From: JAHRVQ01 sp051278195
GTDB taxonomy: Bacteria > Pseudomonadota > Gammaproteobacteria > Pseudomonadales > Azotimanducaceae
Assembly (NCBI GenBank): GCA_051278195.1
Contig: JBNMQM010000002.1
Location: 124,001 to 188,000 of the forward strand
Length of the DNA stretch: 64,000 nucleotides
Direction: 5' to 3'
The notes beneath the pieces are model-generated. The model was not told where the DNA came from. It searched no databases and saw only the letters and a list, made by a program, of their open reading frames with translations. Of the stretch, positions 25,346 through 33,790 are shown one piece after another. Numbering within the stretch: position 1 is the stretch's first letter; each line of letters begins with the position of its first letter. Position numbers and translations under genes: made by a program.

Positions 25346-25759
25346 ATGGCGCCGGCCCTGTCTAAACTTAATGAAGAATATTCTAGCGTTAAACGCGCCA
25401 TTCTTCAGGCGTTGGCGGCGATTCGATCTGATCACTTTGAAGACTACTTCGATTGTTTTACTGAAGATGCAGTCTGGATGATGCCATCTAAAAATCATGA
25501 TGTTCACATTGATGAGGCCAAAAAATTCTACGGCTTTACCAAAAATTTCCGATTTGACCAGGAAACGACGGTAGAAGAACTCATTGTTGAGCGAGATGTT
25601 GCGATTGTGCGGGTGAGCTTTAACGGGTTTCTGCGATCAAAAAGGGACGAGAAAGCACCCCCGCTCAAATCAGTTAGCCGGCATATTTGGATTATGCGCC
25701 ATTGTCCTGACGGTGTGTGGCGGATTAGTCGCGATATCTGGAACAACCCGAAAACCTAA
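25346..25759 (+). CDS. NTF2-like (SnoaL-type) protein
   Basis: A 137-residue protein with the NTF2-like cone fold: an N-terminal helix (NEEYSSVKRAILQALAAIRS), DYFDCFTEDAVWMMPSKNHDVHID, then beta strands VEELIVERDVAIVRVSFNGF and the closing VSRHIWIMRHCPDGVWRISRDIWN. The Asp and His in DCFTEDAVW and HIDEAKKF are positions that in ketosteroid isomerase relatives shape the pocket, but no catalytic assignment can be made. ATG 25346 is chosen because GAGGAAA precedes it at six bases. Stands alone on the plus strand. Function unknown; ketosteroid-isomerase-like or SnoaL-like chemistry is possible. Confidence 0.75.
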   Translation: MAPALSKLNEEYSSVKRAILQALAAIRSDHFEDYFDCFTEDAVWMMPSKNHDVHIDEAKKFYGFTKNFRFDQETTVEELIVERDVAIVRVSFNGFLRSKRDEKAPPLKSVSRHIWIMRHCPDGVWRISRDIWNNPKT

Positions 25760-25798
25760 TCATCACTTCATAGACATTTCACAGTCAATTCATATTAA

Positions 25799-27037
25799 CT
25801 ATGCAGTGGCCGCCATCGTCCGTATGTTGTTTTGGGTAATGGCAACGAATCCAATAATGACTAAATACAGCGTAACTGCGACAAGTATAGCGACCGGTGC
25901 TGAGGTCAAGCTAGAAATCCAACCCGCAAACAGTCCTCCTAATGGCATCAAGCTATAAGTGATGCCATGAAAGCCCATGACCCTCCCTCGTAGATGATCA
26001 GGTACATTCAGTTGTAGGATGGTCATGGACGTAATCATAAACATTGAACTCATGAGCGAGGCAACCATGAGCGCCAGTATAGCGATCATATAAGTCAATA
26101 CACCTACTGGCAAAAAGCCAACAACCCCGGCAAATATGGCTGCTGAAAGTCCCGATAAGGCTGAGCAAATCAGAATAAAAGCGCCGATCCTCGCGGATTT
26201 TTGAAAGTAGCCGACCAGTACAGTGCCAATGACGGATCCGACTCCAGTCGCAGAAATCAACAAACCATAGCCCTGCTCAGAGCTTTCTAACAAACTCGCA
26301 AAGGCAGGCATCAATTGCATGTGGGCCATACCAAAAAACATGCCAGCATAAGAAAGTGAAATGAACACCATGAACAACTGATTGTTGAAAATGAAATTGA
26401 GTCCCTCGGCTATTTGCTGCAATGGCGAGCCGGGTCTGCGCTCTGGATTGCCATGAATGGGTAATGTGGCGACGACGCAGAACATGGTGATAAAACCCAG
26501 TCCGCAAAGTGTGAAAACAAGCCAGGTGTCAGCCACCGCTATCAAAATGCCGCCCAGTACTGGCATGATCATTCTGCTGCTTTGCCAGATGATTGAGTTC
26601 AGTGCGACGGCGCTCATCATGTCTTCTTTGTGTATCAGCGTAGGAAAAATGGCTTGTCGTGTTGGCCAGTCAAAGCCGGAGATAAAGGACACTAGCCCTG
26701 CGATCAATATGATATGCCAGCTCTCAACTCGTGTTGAGCCATCAAGCCAGGCTAGCGTCAACATAAGTGACGCCACCAAAGCGGAGGTGGTCATTAACAG
26801 GCGCTTTCGATTTATTCGGTCAGCAAGTGCGCCACCGAACAGCGTCATTAAAATAGCTGGAATCGAAGCTGCGGCACCTAGATAACCAAGCTGGACCGTA
26901 GATTCAGTCAGTTCGTAAAGCAGCCAACCTTGAGCCATGATCTGTAGCTGGGTGGCTCCGACAGATGCAAAGGAACCTGACCAATATCGAAAATAGGCTG
27001 GATGGCGCAATGCGCCAAGTCGACCGGTAAATTCCAT
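25799..27037 (-). CDS. MFS transporter (enterobactin exporter/EntS-like group)
   Basis: A 412-residue major facilitator protein with about 12 membrane helices. The segments FGGALADRINRKRLLMTTSA (loop 2-3 motif with D-x-x-x-R-K/R) and LISGFDWPTRQAIFPTLIHKEDMMSAVALNSIIW are characteristic of the EntS/MFS_3 family that exports siderophores or drugs. The final helices (TLYLVIIGFVAIT) end near the stop. Start ATG 27037 follows AAGGAGCAC; the frame extends 20 codons further but with no ribosome site. Tandem 13-base repeats lie in its upstream region. Substrate unknown. Confidence 0.88.
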   Translation of the reverse strand: MEFTGRLGALRHPAYFRYWSGSFASVGATQLQIMAQGWLLYELTESTVQLGYLGAAASIPAILMTLFGGALADRINRKRLLMTTSALVASLMLTLAWLDGSTRVESWHIILIAGLVSFISGFDWPTRQAIFPTLIHKEDMMSAVALNSIIWQSSRMIMPVLGGILIAVADTWLVFTLCGLGFITMFCVVATLPIHGNPERRPGSPLQQIAEGLNFIFNNQLFMVFISLSYAGMFFGMAHMQLMPAFASLLESSEQGYGLLISATGVGSVIGTVLVGYFQKSARIGAFILICSALSGLSAAIFAGVVGFLPVGVLTYMIAILALMVASLMSSMFMITSMTILQLNVPDHLRGRVMGFHGITYSLMPLGGLFAGWISSLTSAPVAILVAVTLYLVIIGFVAITQNNIRTMAATA

Positions 27038-27106
27038 ACGTGCTCCTTGACTCGAGGAACGCACTATATAGCAAAGCGAGGGCAACTTTACCGGCAAAGG
27101 TCTGTT

Positions 27107-27132
27107 TACAGAGTTTGTCTACAGAGTCTGTC
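27107..27132. repeat. 13-base tandem duplication
   Basis: TACAGAGTTTGTC (27107-27119) is followed directly by TACAGAGTCTGTC (27120-27132), one mismatch. It lies upstream of the MFS gene start, just beyond the end of the hypothetical gene at 27153. Confidence 0.85.
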
Positions 27133-27139
27133 TAGAAGG

Positions 27140-27165
27140 TCAATCTGGTGGCTCAATCTGGTGGG
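27140..27165. repeat. 13-base tandem duplication at a gene end
   Basis: TCAATCTGGTGGC (27140-27152) is followed by TCAATCTGGTGGG (27153-27165), one mismatch. The second copy contains the stop codon (27153-27155, complement) of the minus-strand gene, so the duplication repeats its last codons beyond the stop. Confidence 0.85.
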
Positions 27166-27614
27166 TCGATGCTGCGGCGGCCGTTAGTATTGCGTCTGTC
27201 CGGGACAATGGCACCTGGTCTGGGCGGACGACGAAATTTGACGCGGCGATTGCCAATGTGGCGCCGCTCAACGAAATCGGCCCGTTGGCTAATGTCATTT
27301 TCGTTAGGCATAGGCTCTATGCTGCATTCACAGCCAACATCAGCAATTTTGAATGCGAGATCCATTGCCGAGGCCTCACTGAGATTTTTTTTCAGGGTGT
27401 GGGTTTTGCCGTTGAATAGTTTTTCTATTTGAGCTTTTTCTAGCCGAAAATATTTTTGGAAACGCTTTTTGGTTGTTTCCAGATCGTATTCGTCTGTGGT
27501 TGTGCCATCGAATGTCACTTTGACTTGCACTTCAGTTGATATCAATCCTAAGAACACCTTTTTATGAGAGACAAAGCTTACTATGGTTGATGCTGCAAAA
27601 ATTACGTCATTCAC
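27153..27614 (-). CDS. Conserved small protein with basic Arg-rich tail
   Basis: A 153-residue protein. A central alpha/beta module, EVQVKVTFDG, then TTKKRFQKYFRLEKAQIEKL, FNGKTHTLKKNLSEASAMDL and VGCECSIEP, has the form seen N-terminal in several bacterial membrane or rhomboid/DUF805-type proteins, where it may sense or bind something unknown. The tail ERRHIGNRRVKFRRPPRPGA with repeated Arg-Arg pairs is typical of linkers flanking PilZ or nucleic-acid-binding proteins; here it ends the protein. Start uncertain: ATG 27614 gives an odd hydrophobic N-terminus, and a TTG or GTG near 27540 may be the real one. No family assignment. Confidence 0.55.
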   Translation of the reverse strand: MNDVIFAASTIVSFVSHKKVFLGLISTEVQVKVTFDGTTTDEYDLETTKKRFQKYFRLEKAQIEKLFNGKTHTLKKNLSEASAMDLAFKIADVGCECSIEPMPNENDISQRADFVERRHIGNRRVKFRRPPRPGAIVPDRRNTNGRRSIDPPD

Positions 27615-27737
27615 GCAATTATGTAAATCATTAGTATACTGTTTCTGCGGTAGGAAGAGTTTTGGCAGGGTTAAAAGGCCGGCGGTTGTTTAAGCAAATA
27701 GCCTATACTCGCTCAAGTCAAAGTCAGCCAGAAGTTC

Positions 27738-28841
27738 ATGAACCCCAACATCAGATACTTTTCCCTTGAAACCTACTCAAGGCTGTCCCAGCAAAAGAAC
27801 ACTCAGTTCTGGCTGCTGCAAGCTATGGGTTGGGCTGGCTGGGTGAGCATGTTTTTTGTTCGGGATCTCTCTTGGGGACAACCTTTTGAACGGATTCCTC
27901 TGCTGATTATAGACGCACTGGCTGGTTTCCTTCTGACCACCGGTCTACGTTACTTTTACCAGGCGATTTGGGACAAGCCGGTAATCGTTCGCATCCTTGG
28001 TATTCTGCTCGGGTCTCTTCTTGTTGCCGGGATATGGCAGCCATTCAAGAACTTTGCCCAGTATGTGTTCTACGACGATTTTCGTGCGGTTGAAGAATAC
28101 GGCTATGGTGCTTACTTCAATGGTTTTTATGGCTACTCATACGTCTTGATGCTCGGTTGGAGCACTCTGTATTTTGGTATTAAGTTCTATAGTCTCCTGC
28201 AAGAAGCACAGCAGCGCAGCGTTAAGGCTGAATCAATGGCCCATGAAGCACAGCTTCGGATGTTGCGTTATCAACTTAATCCGCATTTTTTGTTTAATAC
28301 TCTCAATGCAATATCAACGCTGATTCTCGAGCAGAACACTTCTGTTGCAAATCAAATGGTCAGTAAGCTCAGTAATTTTCTGCGATATTCGCTCGATAAA
28401 GATCCGATGCAGAAAGTCGATCTGGATCACGAAATTAGTACAATGAAGCTCTATCTAGAGATTGAGCAGGTCCGCTTTGAAGAGCGACTGAAAGTTGAAA
28501 TCAACGTGACAGACGACGCGGCGAAGGCGCTGGTGCCCAGTTTGATCCTACAACCTCTAGTGGAGAACTCGATTAAGTATGCGATTGCCACGAGGGTTGA
28601 GGGTGGCACCATTACCATCAATGCAAAAAAATATGCCGGTGATCTGGTGTTAGAAGTGATCGATGATGGCCCTGGTCTCGATATCAAACCAGGCGAAGTG
28701 CCTGCCTTTAGTGGTGTCGGGATCGTCAATACGCGCGAGAGGCTTGCAGAACTTTACGGCGCTTCTCATAGCTGTAAATTTTTGTCGGCGTTGCCTCACG
28801 GGCTGCAAATAGAAATCCGTTTACCTTACGAGAGGCTGTAA
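27738..28841 (+). CDS. LytS/AlgZ-type sensor histidine kinase
   Basis: A 367-residue histidine kinase of the His_kinase (PF06580) group. Four or so N-terminal membrane helices span about 25-150 (WLLQAMGWAGWVSMFFV, LLIIDALAGFLL, ILGILLGSLLVAGIW, YVLMLGWSTLYFG). The phosphoacceptor region is LRMLRYQLNPHFLFNTLNAI with His183. The HATPase_c domain follows: ILQPLVENSIKYAI (N-box), VIDDGPGLD and GVGIVNTRERLAELYG. The stop overlaps the start of the response regulator by one base (TAATG), so the two are a coupled two-component system. The signal is unknown; the membrane region has no extracytoplasmic domain of note. Confidence 0.92.
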   Translation: MNPNIRYFSLETYSRLSQQKNTQFWLLQAMGWAGWVSMFFVRDLSWGQPFERIPLLIIDALAGFLLTTGLRYFYQAIWDKPVIVRILGILLGSLLVAGIWQPFKNFAQYVFYDDFRAVEEYGYGAYFNGFYGYSYVLMLGWSTLYFGIKFYSLLQEAQQRSVKAESMAHEAQLRMLRYQLNPHFLFNTLNAISTLILEQNTSVANQMVSKLSNFLRYSLDKDPMQKVDLDHEISTMKLYLEIEQVRFEERLKVEINVTDDAAKALVPSLILQPLVENSIKYAIATRVEGGTITINAKKYAGDLVLEVIDDGPGLDIKPGEVPAFSGVGIVNTRERLAELYGASHSCKFLSALPHGLQIEIRLPYERL

Positions 28842-29647
28842 TGATGGCATCAGTTCGTGCACTGGTTGTTGACGATGAATCTCTGGCTCGGAAAGGCTTG
28901 CGCCTTAGATTGGATCACATTGCCGATATCGAAATCGTCGGAGAGTGCGGTGATGGTCGTAGCGCACTCAATATGATCACGGAATTGAAACCTGACCTGG
29001 TCTTTCTCGATATTCAAATGCCGGGCATGGGCGGTTTCGATGTCGTGAGCAATCTTCAGCAGGACAATATGCCATTGGTTATTTTTGTCACCGCGTTTGA
29101 TCAATATGCACTTGAAGCTTTCGATGTCCATGCAATCGACTACCTGTTGAAGCCGATTGATACTGACCGGTTAGTTGAGGCAGTTTCGCGCGCTAAAGAT
29201 CATCTGGACCAGCAAGGTTCGGTCACGGACAAGCAGCGATTGCTTGAGTTGATCATCAGTATTACCGGTAAAACTGAAACCTCTGTGAGTCAGTTACTGA
29301 AGGATCACTCGGGTGTTAAGTCGTACCCAGATAAGCTGGCCATAAAAGATGGTGGCGAAACCACATTGGTCGAAATCAAAGATATTGATTGGGTCGATGC
29401 CGCGGGTGACTATATGTGTGTTCACGAGAATGACAATACACACATAATGCGAATCACCATGAAGCAGCTCGAGGACCAGCTTGATCCGGCCCGTTTTCAG
29501 CGGGTACACCGCAGTACGATTGTGAATCTGGATCGCGTTAAAAAAGTCTGCTCACACATGAATGGTGAGTTTTATTTGCAGCTTCATAACGATGCCTTAG
29601 TGAAAATGAGCCGGTCTTACAAAGACAAGGTTAAACACTTTTTTTAG
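28841..29647 (+). CDS. LytTR-family response regulator
   Basis: A 268-residue response regulator. The receiver domain holds VVDDE (acidic pocket), the phosphoacceptor Asp57 in LVFLDIQMPG, FVTAFDQYALEAFDVHAIDYLLKPI with Lys at the usual end. A linker (125-160) leads to a LytTR DNA-binding domain, with AIKDGGETTLVEIKDIDWVD, AGDYMCVHEN, RVHRSTIVNLDRVKKV and SRSYKDKVK. It binds DNA as part of AlgR/LytR-like regulation. Paired with the upstream kinase; the targets are not visible, but the next gene, a secreted isoaspartyl peptidase, lies 73 bases downstream on the same strand and could be one. Confidence 0.93.
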   Translation: MMASVRALVVDDESLARKGLRLRLDHIADIEIVGECGDGRSALNMITELKPDLVFLDIQMPGMGGFDVVSNLQQDNMPLVIFVTAFDQYALEAFDVHAIDYLLKPIDTDRLVEAVSRAKDHLDQQGSVTDKQRLLELIISITGKTETSVSQLLKDHSGVKSYPDKLAIKDGGETTLVEIKDIDWVDAAGDYMCVHENDNTHIMRITMKQLEDQLDPARFQRVHRSTIVNLDRVKKVCSHMNGEFYLQLHNDALVKMSRSYKDKVKHFF

Positions 29648-29720
29648 GGGTGCTTTTTCTAAGGGCGCTGATTCGGTATGGTAGGCCCATGACCCTATTT
29701 CTGAATCAGGAGTGCTTGGT

Positions 29721-30731
29721 ATGCCTAAGGTATTGGCCTATTTCCTATTGGTTTCGCTGTGGTGTATATCCGTGAGTGCCTCCCCAATCGCCATTGTTAT
29801 ACATGGTGGTGCCGGTACAATTTTGAAAGAAAATATGACCCCTGCAGTCGAGGCGGCCTACCGAGAAGCGCTTTTGGAGTCCGTCCAACGCGGCTATCAA
29901 GTACTCAAATCTGGCGGTACCAGTAGGGCAGCGGTGATCGCAGCCATTACTTATATGGAAGACTCGCCACTGTTTAATGCCGGTAAGGGCGCGGTGCTGA
30001 CCCATGAAGGGCGTGTTGAAATGGACGCCTCCATTATGGAAGGCCACGAACTCAACGCCGGTGCCGTAGCTTTAACCACGCGAACTCGAAACCCGATTAC
30101 GCTCGCCGACGCCATCCTAGAACATTCTCCCCACGTGATGCTGGTTGGCGTTGGTGCCGAGAAATTTGCCGATGAACAAGGCATCACGCTAGTCGATAAT
30201 GATTACTTTCAAACTGAACGTCGACAAAAGGCACTTGAGCGAGCGATTGCTCGAGAGCGCGGCGCTGTGTTGTCTGAAGATGCCGAAGACTCTTTGGAGT
30301 TGGTGCAAGATAAAAAGGGCACGGTCGGTGCTGTTGCTCTGGACCATGCTGGCAATATCGCTGCCGGCACGTCCACGGGTGGAATGACCAACAAGCGCTA
30401 TGGTCGCGTGGGAGATTCGCCGATTATTGGCGCAGGGACCTACGCCGATAATGCTGCGTGCGGCATATCTGCAACGGGTCATGGTGAATATTTTATCCGT
30501 GTCGCAGTCGCCCATGATATTTGTGCCCGGGTAAAATATCAGAAATTATCCCTGCAAGAAGCAGCGGATGCCGTTGTTCAAAAAAGGTTGGTTGAGATGG
30601 GTGCTGACGGCGGTATTATCGGGCTCGACCCAGCTGGTAATGTTGTCTACTCGTTCAATTCTGCGGGTATGTATCGCGCTTCTGTTAATACTGACGGTGA
30701 TATTCAGGTTGGTATCTATAAAGACGATTAG
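29721..30731 (+). CDS. Secreted isoaspartyl peptidase/L-asparaginase (IaaA type)
   Basis: A 336-residue Ntn-hydrolase (type 2 asparaginase). The first 20 residues (MPKVLAYFLLVSLWCISVSA) are a signal peptide. The mature protein begins SPIAIVIHGGAGTI and contains the autocleavage site Gly-Thr201 in KKGTVGAVAL, which exposes Thr201 as nucleophile; ATSTGGMTNKRYGRVGDSPIIGAGTY is the typical beta-subunit continuation (Thr, Gly, Arg ligands). It removes isoaspartyl residues from dipeptides and has some asparaginase activity in the periplasm. ATG 29721 follows AGGAG. Downstream of the LytTR system. Confidence 0.92.
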   Translation: MPKVLAYFLLVSLWCISVSASPIAIVIHGGAGTILKENMTPAVEAAYREALLESVQRGYQVLKSGGTSRAAVIAAITYMEDSPLFNAGKGAVLTHEGRVEMDASIMEGHELNAGAVALTTRTRNPITLADAILEHSPHVMLVGVGAEKFADEQGITLVDNDYFQTERRQKALERAIARERGAVLSEDAEDSLELVQDKKGTVGAVALDHAGNIAAGTSTGGMTNKRYGRVGDSPIIGAGTYADNAACGISATGHGEYFIRVAVAHDICARVKYQKLSLQEAADAVVQKRLVEMGADGGIIGLDPAGNVVYSFNSAGMYRASVNTDGDIQVGIYKDD

Positions 30732-30781
30732 ACTCCAAAGAATGGCGATAAAAAAATAATCGATGGCTTTTAGGGGGATTT

Positions 30782-31861
30782 ATGCAGGACGTGATTGCGG
30801 CGACACATGATGTGACTAGCGAATGGTTGACCGAGAAGTTGAAGGCTAACGGAAAATTGAAATCAGCCGTCACATCGGTGGAGGTTATCACCATTGGAGA
30901 AGGGGTTGGCTTGATGGGAGAGCTTGCCAGGCTGAACTTGACCTACGCAGAGCCTGAAGCTTTACCGCCGACGATGGTCATCAAATGTGCGGCGCAGAAC
31001 GACAATATCAACGTTGCACGAGCGCTTGATTTCTATAACAGGGAAGTCAATTTTTACAATAAAGTAGGACCAGACTCTGGACTAAAGACGCCGGACAGTT
31101 ATTACGGCGCCGTGGACCAGGAAACCTATGACTGTGTGATATTAATGCAGGATATGGGTGACGTGTCTCCCAACGATCAAATCGTGGGTGCGAGTGAAGC
31201 CGAAGCGTTTGCCGCCATCGAGAACATTAGTGAGATGCACGCTCGGTTTTGGGGAAAAGTACGCGGTCCAGAAAAAACCTGGATGTACGACATGTTTGGT
31301 CAAGAAAGCGCGGAGACACTTCAACATGGTGTTTACTTGCCCGCACTTGAACCTTGCCTTGAAAAGTTCGACCGCTTTTTTTCCGATGAGACCAGAACTC
31401 TGCTGCGTGCCGTTGGTGACAACTTTGCAGACCTTTGGCGCAACAAAGTTTCACCGGCAGAAACATTTGTACACGGTGATTACCGGCAGGATAATTTTCT
31501 TTATGTGGGCGAGGATCTGAATGCGACCATAATGGATTGGCAAATATCGGGCAGTGGTCGTGGCATCTTTGATTTTGCCTACTTTGTTTGTCAGAGCTTG
31601 CCTTCTGAAAGGCGTCTTAAGATCGAAAAAGATCTGCTTAAAACTTATGTGGATGGCTTGGCCAAGCAGGGTGTTCAGGACTATGACTTTGATTCGGCGT
31701 TTCATGACTATCGAGCCATGATTTTGGGGTGTCTGGTGTATCCAGTAACAGTCTGCGGCTCTTTGGATCTCTCTAACGAGCGCGGCCATGCATTGGCTGA
31801 ATGTATGTTGACTCGAAACCTGACGGCGATAAAAGATCTGAATTGCGCAGAATTACTATAG
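30782..31861 (+). CDS. EcKL/aminoglycoside-phosphotransferase-like kinase
   Basis: A 359-residue protein kinase-like enzyme of the ecdysteroid-kinase-like (PF02958) clan. The catalytic loop is VHGDYRQDNFLY (about residues 227-238, HGD...N), followed by IMDWQISGSGRGIFDFAYF containing the magnesium-binding Asp (DWQ as DFG-equivalent). Its N-lobe has TMVIKCAAQNDNINVAR with the ATP-binding Lys. Such proteins in bacteria phosphorylate small hydroxylated molecules; the substrate is unknown. In marine bacteria they accompany steroid/lipid catabolism, which suits the CoA and SDR genes in this window. AGGGGGA precedes the start. Confidence 0.85.
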   Translation: MQDVIAATHDVTSEWLTEKLKANGKLKSAVTSVEVITIGEGVGLMGELARLNLTYAEPEALPPTMVIKCAAQNDNINVARALDFYNREVNFYNKVGPDSGLKTPDSYYGAVDQETYDCVILMQDMGDVSPNDQIVGASEAEAFAAIENISEMHARFWGKVRGPEKTWMYDMFGQESAETLQHGVYLPALEPCLEKFDRFFSDETRTLLRAVGDNFADLWRNKVSPAETFVHGDYRQDNFLYVGEDLNATIMDWQISGSGRGIFDFAYFVCQSLPSERRLKIEKDLLKTYVDGLAKQGVQDYDFDSAFHDYRAMILGCLVYPVTVCGSLDLSNERGHALAECMLTRNLTAIKDLNCAELL

Positions 31862-31889
31862 CGCATGCAAAACTTTCTGCTGCTGGTGA

Positions 31890-32873
31890 CTAGCTTGTAA
31901 CGGAATACACCAAGCTGATGTTGTAAGCGGCATAAGCGAACAGCAGCAGGCCGCCTTCCAGTCGGGTAATAACCCCATTTTCATTGCCTCGGTAGTTGTA
32001 GGCCATCACGAATAGCGCTGCCGTTAAGATTGCCATCACCGGGATATCTCTGGTTAAGATCGCTGGGTCCAGTACGGTCGGTGCCATCATGCCAGTGATA
32101 CCAATCACGATCGTCGTGTTAAACATGTTTGAGCCAATCACATTGCCAAGCGCAAGGTCGTGTTCTCCTTTGCGAACCGCCGCGATGGACGCCGCTAACT
32201 CTGGTAGTGACGTGCCGATCGCGACAATTGTGAGGCCGATGATTAGGTCGCTTATGCCTAGACTCGTGGCAATTTCAACGCCTCCCCAGACCAGGATTCG
32301 AGAGCTGATGACCAGAAAAATTAACCCGACAACGGTGTAGGTCGCGGCTCGAGTGAGACTGAGAGGTGTTGCCAAATTCTGCTCAATCTCTGTTGCCAAC
32401 GCATCGGACTCTGTCTTAAGGCCAGCGTATATGGACCAGCCCATGATCGCGGTGAACAACGCCATGAGGAGAATGCCATCTAGCCGACTGAGGTTACCAT
32501 CTATATAAAGCAAGCCCGCCAGCAGTAGGGTCAGAACGGAAAGAAAGGGCAGTTCGCGCCGAATCACCGATGACGCGACCATAATGGGCGTCATAACGGC
32601 AGTAAGACCAAGAATGAGGGCAATATTGGAGATGTTCGAGCCAAGCGCGTTGCCGAGAGCCAACCCGGGATTACCGCCGTAGGCAGACAGTGCAGAAATC
32701 ACCATTTCGGGCATTGAGCTACCAAACCCAATGACCAGCATGCCAATTAGGAGCGGCGGTAAACCGAGTCGCTTCGCCATCGCAGCTGCGCCTTCGACGA
32801 ATTTTTCCGCGCTGATGACGAGCATTACAATACCCAGGAGCATCGCAAGTGCGGGCGCTAGCATGGTGTTCAT
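31890..32873 (-). CDS. Calcium/sodium exchanger family antiporter (YrbG-like)
   Basis: A 327-residue cation/Ca2+ exchanger (CaCA) with ten or so helices and the two inverted alpha-repeats: GFGSSMPEMVISALSAYGGN then ALGNALGSNISNIALILG, and again VAIGTSLPELAASIAAV then LALGNVIGSNMFNTTIVIG. The acidic residues in the two repeats (Glu in SMPEM and SLPEL) coordinate the transported ions. Family members exchange Na+ or H+ for Ca2+ in the inner membrane. Single gene, convergent with the EcKL gene. Confidence 0.92.
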   Translation of the reverse strand: MNTMLAPALAMLLGIVMLVISAEKFVEGAAAMAKRLGLPPLLIGMLVIGFGSSMPEMVISALSAYGGNPGLALGNALGSNISNIALILGLTAVMTPIMVASSVIRRELPFLSVLTLLLAGLLYIDGNLSRLDGILLMALFTAIMGWSIYAGLKTESDALATEIEQNLATPLSLTRAATYTVVGLIFLVISSRILVWGGVEIATSLGISDLIIGLTIVAIGTSLPELAASIAAVRKGEHDLALGNVIGSNMFNTTIVIGITGMMAPTVLDPAILTRDIPVMAILTAALFVMAYNYRGNENGVITRLEGGLLLFAYAAYNISLVYSVTS

Positions 32874-32932
32874 AGTTCTGTCATTTGTTGGTTCGTTGTC
32901 AGGCTGCCCAATTATTATAACCCTGCTGCTCG

Positions 32933-33748
32933 CTAATCAGAGCGTCTGTTGGTCAGTAATTGATCTTTTTCTTGCCAACGTTGTGCTAACCACTCGGTGG
33001 GGTCTTCTGGTACTTCACTGGCTTGAAAGGTATTGACGTAAACCTGATAGTCAAGATGTTCGCCGTTGAGGCATTGCCAGAATGTCAGGCCGTCTTTTGG
33101 ATAGACAAGCGTGAAATCGAAAATGGGGACGTCCGGAAGGTTTTGCAACATCACTCGAAATCCGCCACTGCGTGGCTTTAGCAAGTGACGGTATTCGCTT
33201 TCCTGAAGGTCATGCTTTTCCGGGGTGAATCGAGTGCCTTCTATAAAGTTCATCAGCGCGCCTGGGCGTTGGCTAGCGTTTGCGACGGAAGCATAGTCTC
33301 GGTCTCTGCCATGCTTAGACTTGCCACGGTTTAATCTTGGGAAATTCAATGCCAAGCATATCCAGCCGACAACCGGGACATATATCAGCTCCTGTTTTAT
33401 CAGGAACATAAGTAGCGGACCTTTTCGGACAACCATAGATTGCAGTAAGAGAATATCGAACCAAGATCGGTGGTTACTGATCACAATACAGTTACTCAAA
33501 CGATCAGAGGGCACCTCACCCTGGACGTTCAATTTGATTTTTAACACTCGAGTGAGCCAAAGGTGGTCGAACCAAACTGCCGCGCGGTAAATTCCGTCGA
33601 CGATCGCGTCCAAAACGCTAATTATCGAGCGTTGCCGTACAATCGTCTTGATTAATGCGAGCACGATCAAAGCCGGAATCCAAATCAATAGGTTCAGAGT
33701 AATGGCTGACAGGGAGACAGCGCTTATTAATTTTCGCTTGAGGTTCAT
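32933..33748 (-). CDS. PlsC-type acyltransferase (YihG-like)
   Basis: A 271-residue membrane-associated acyltransferase. One hydrophobic helix at the N-terminus (about 10-37: AVSLSAITLNLLIWIPALIV) anchors it. The catalytic motif is VISNHRSWFDILLL (H-x4-D, His near residue 93), followed by a substrate motif FIEGTRFTPEKH (about 165-176). YihG and related enzymes add acyl groups to lysophospholipids such as lysophosphatidic acid. The domain order and length (E. coli YihG is 310) agree, minus a shorter C-terminus. Same strand as the exchanger, 59 bases apart, so perhaps co-transcribed. Confidence 0.88.
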   Translation of the reverse strand: MNLKRKLISAVSLSAITLNLLIWIPALIVLALIKTIVRQRSIISVLDAIVDGIYRAAVWFDHLWLTRVLKIKLNVQGEVPSDRLSNCIVISNHRSWFDILLLQSMVVRKGPLLMFLIKQELIYVPVVGWICLALNFPRLNRGKSKHGRDRDYASVANASQRPGALMNFIEGTRFTPEKHDLQESEYRHLLKPRSGGFRVMLQNLPDVPIFDFTLVYPKDGLTFWQCLNGEHLDYQVYVNTFQASEVPEDPTEWLAQRWQEKDQLLTNRRSD

Positions 33749-33790
33749 GATGCGTGTCGAAATGATGGCGGTCTGGCGTAAAATAAGAAG

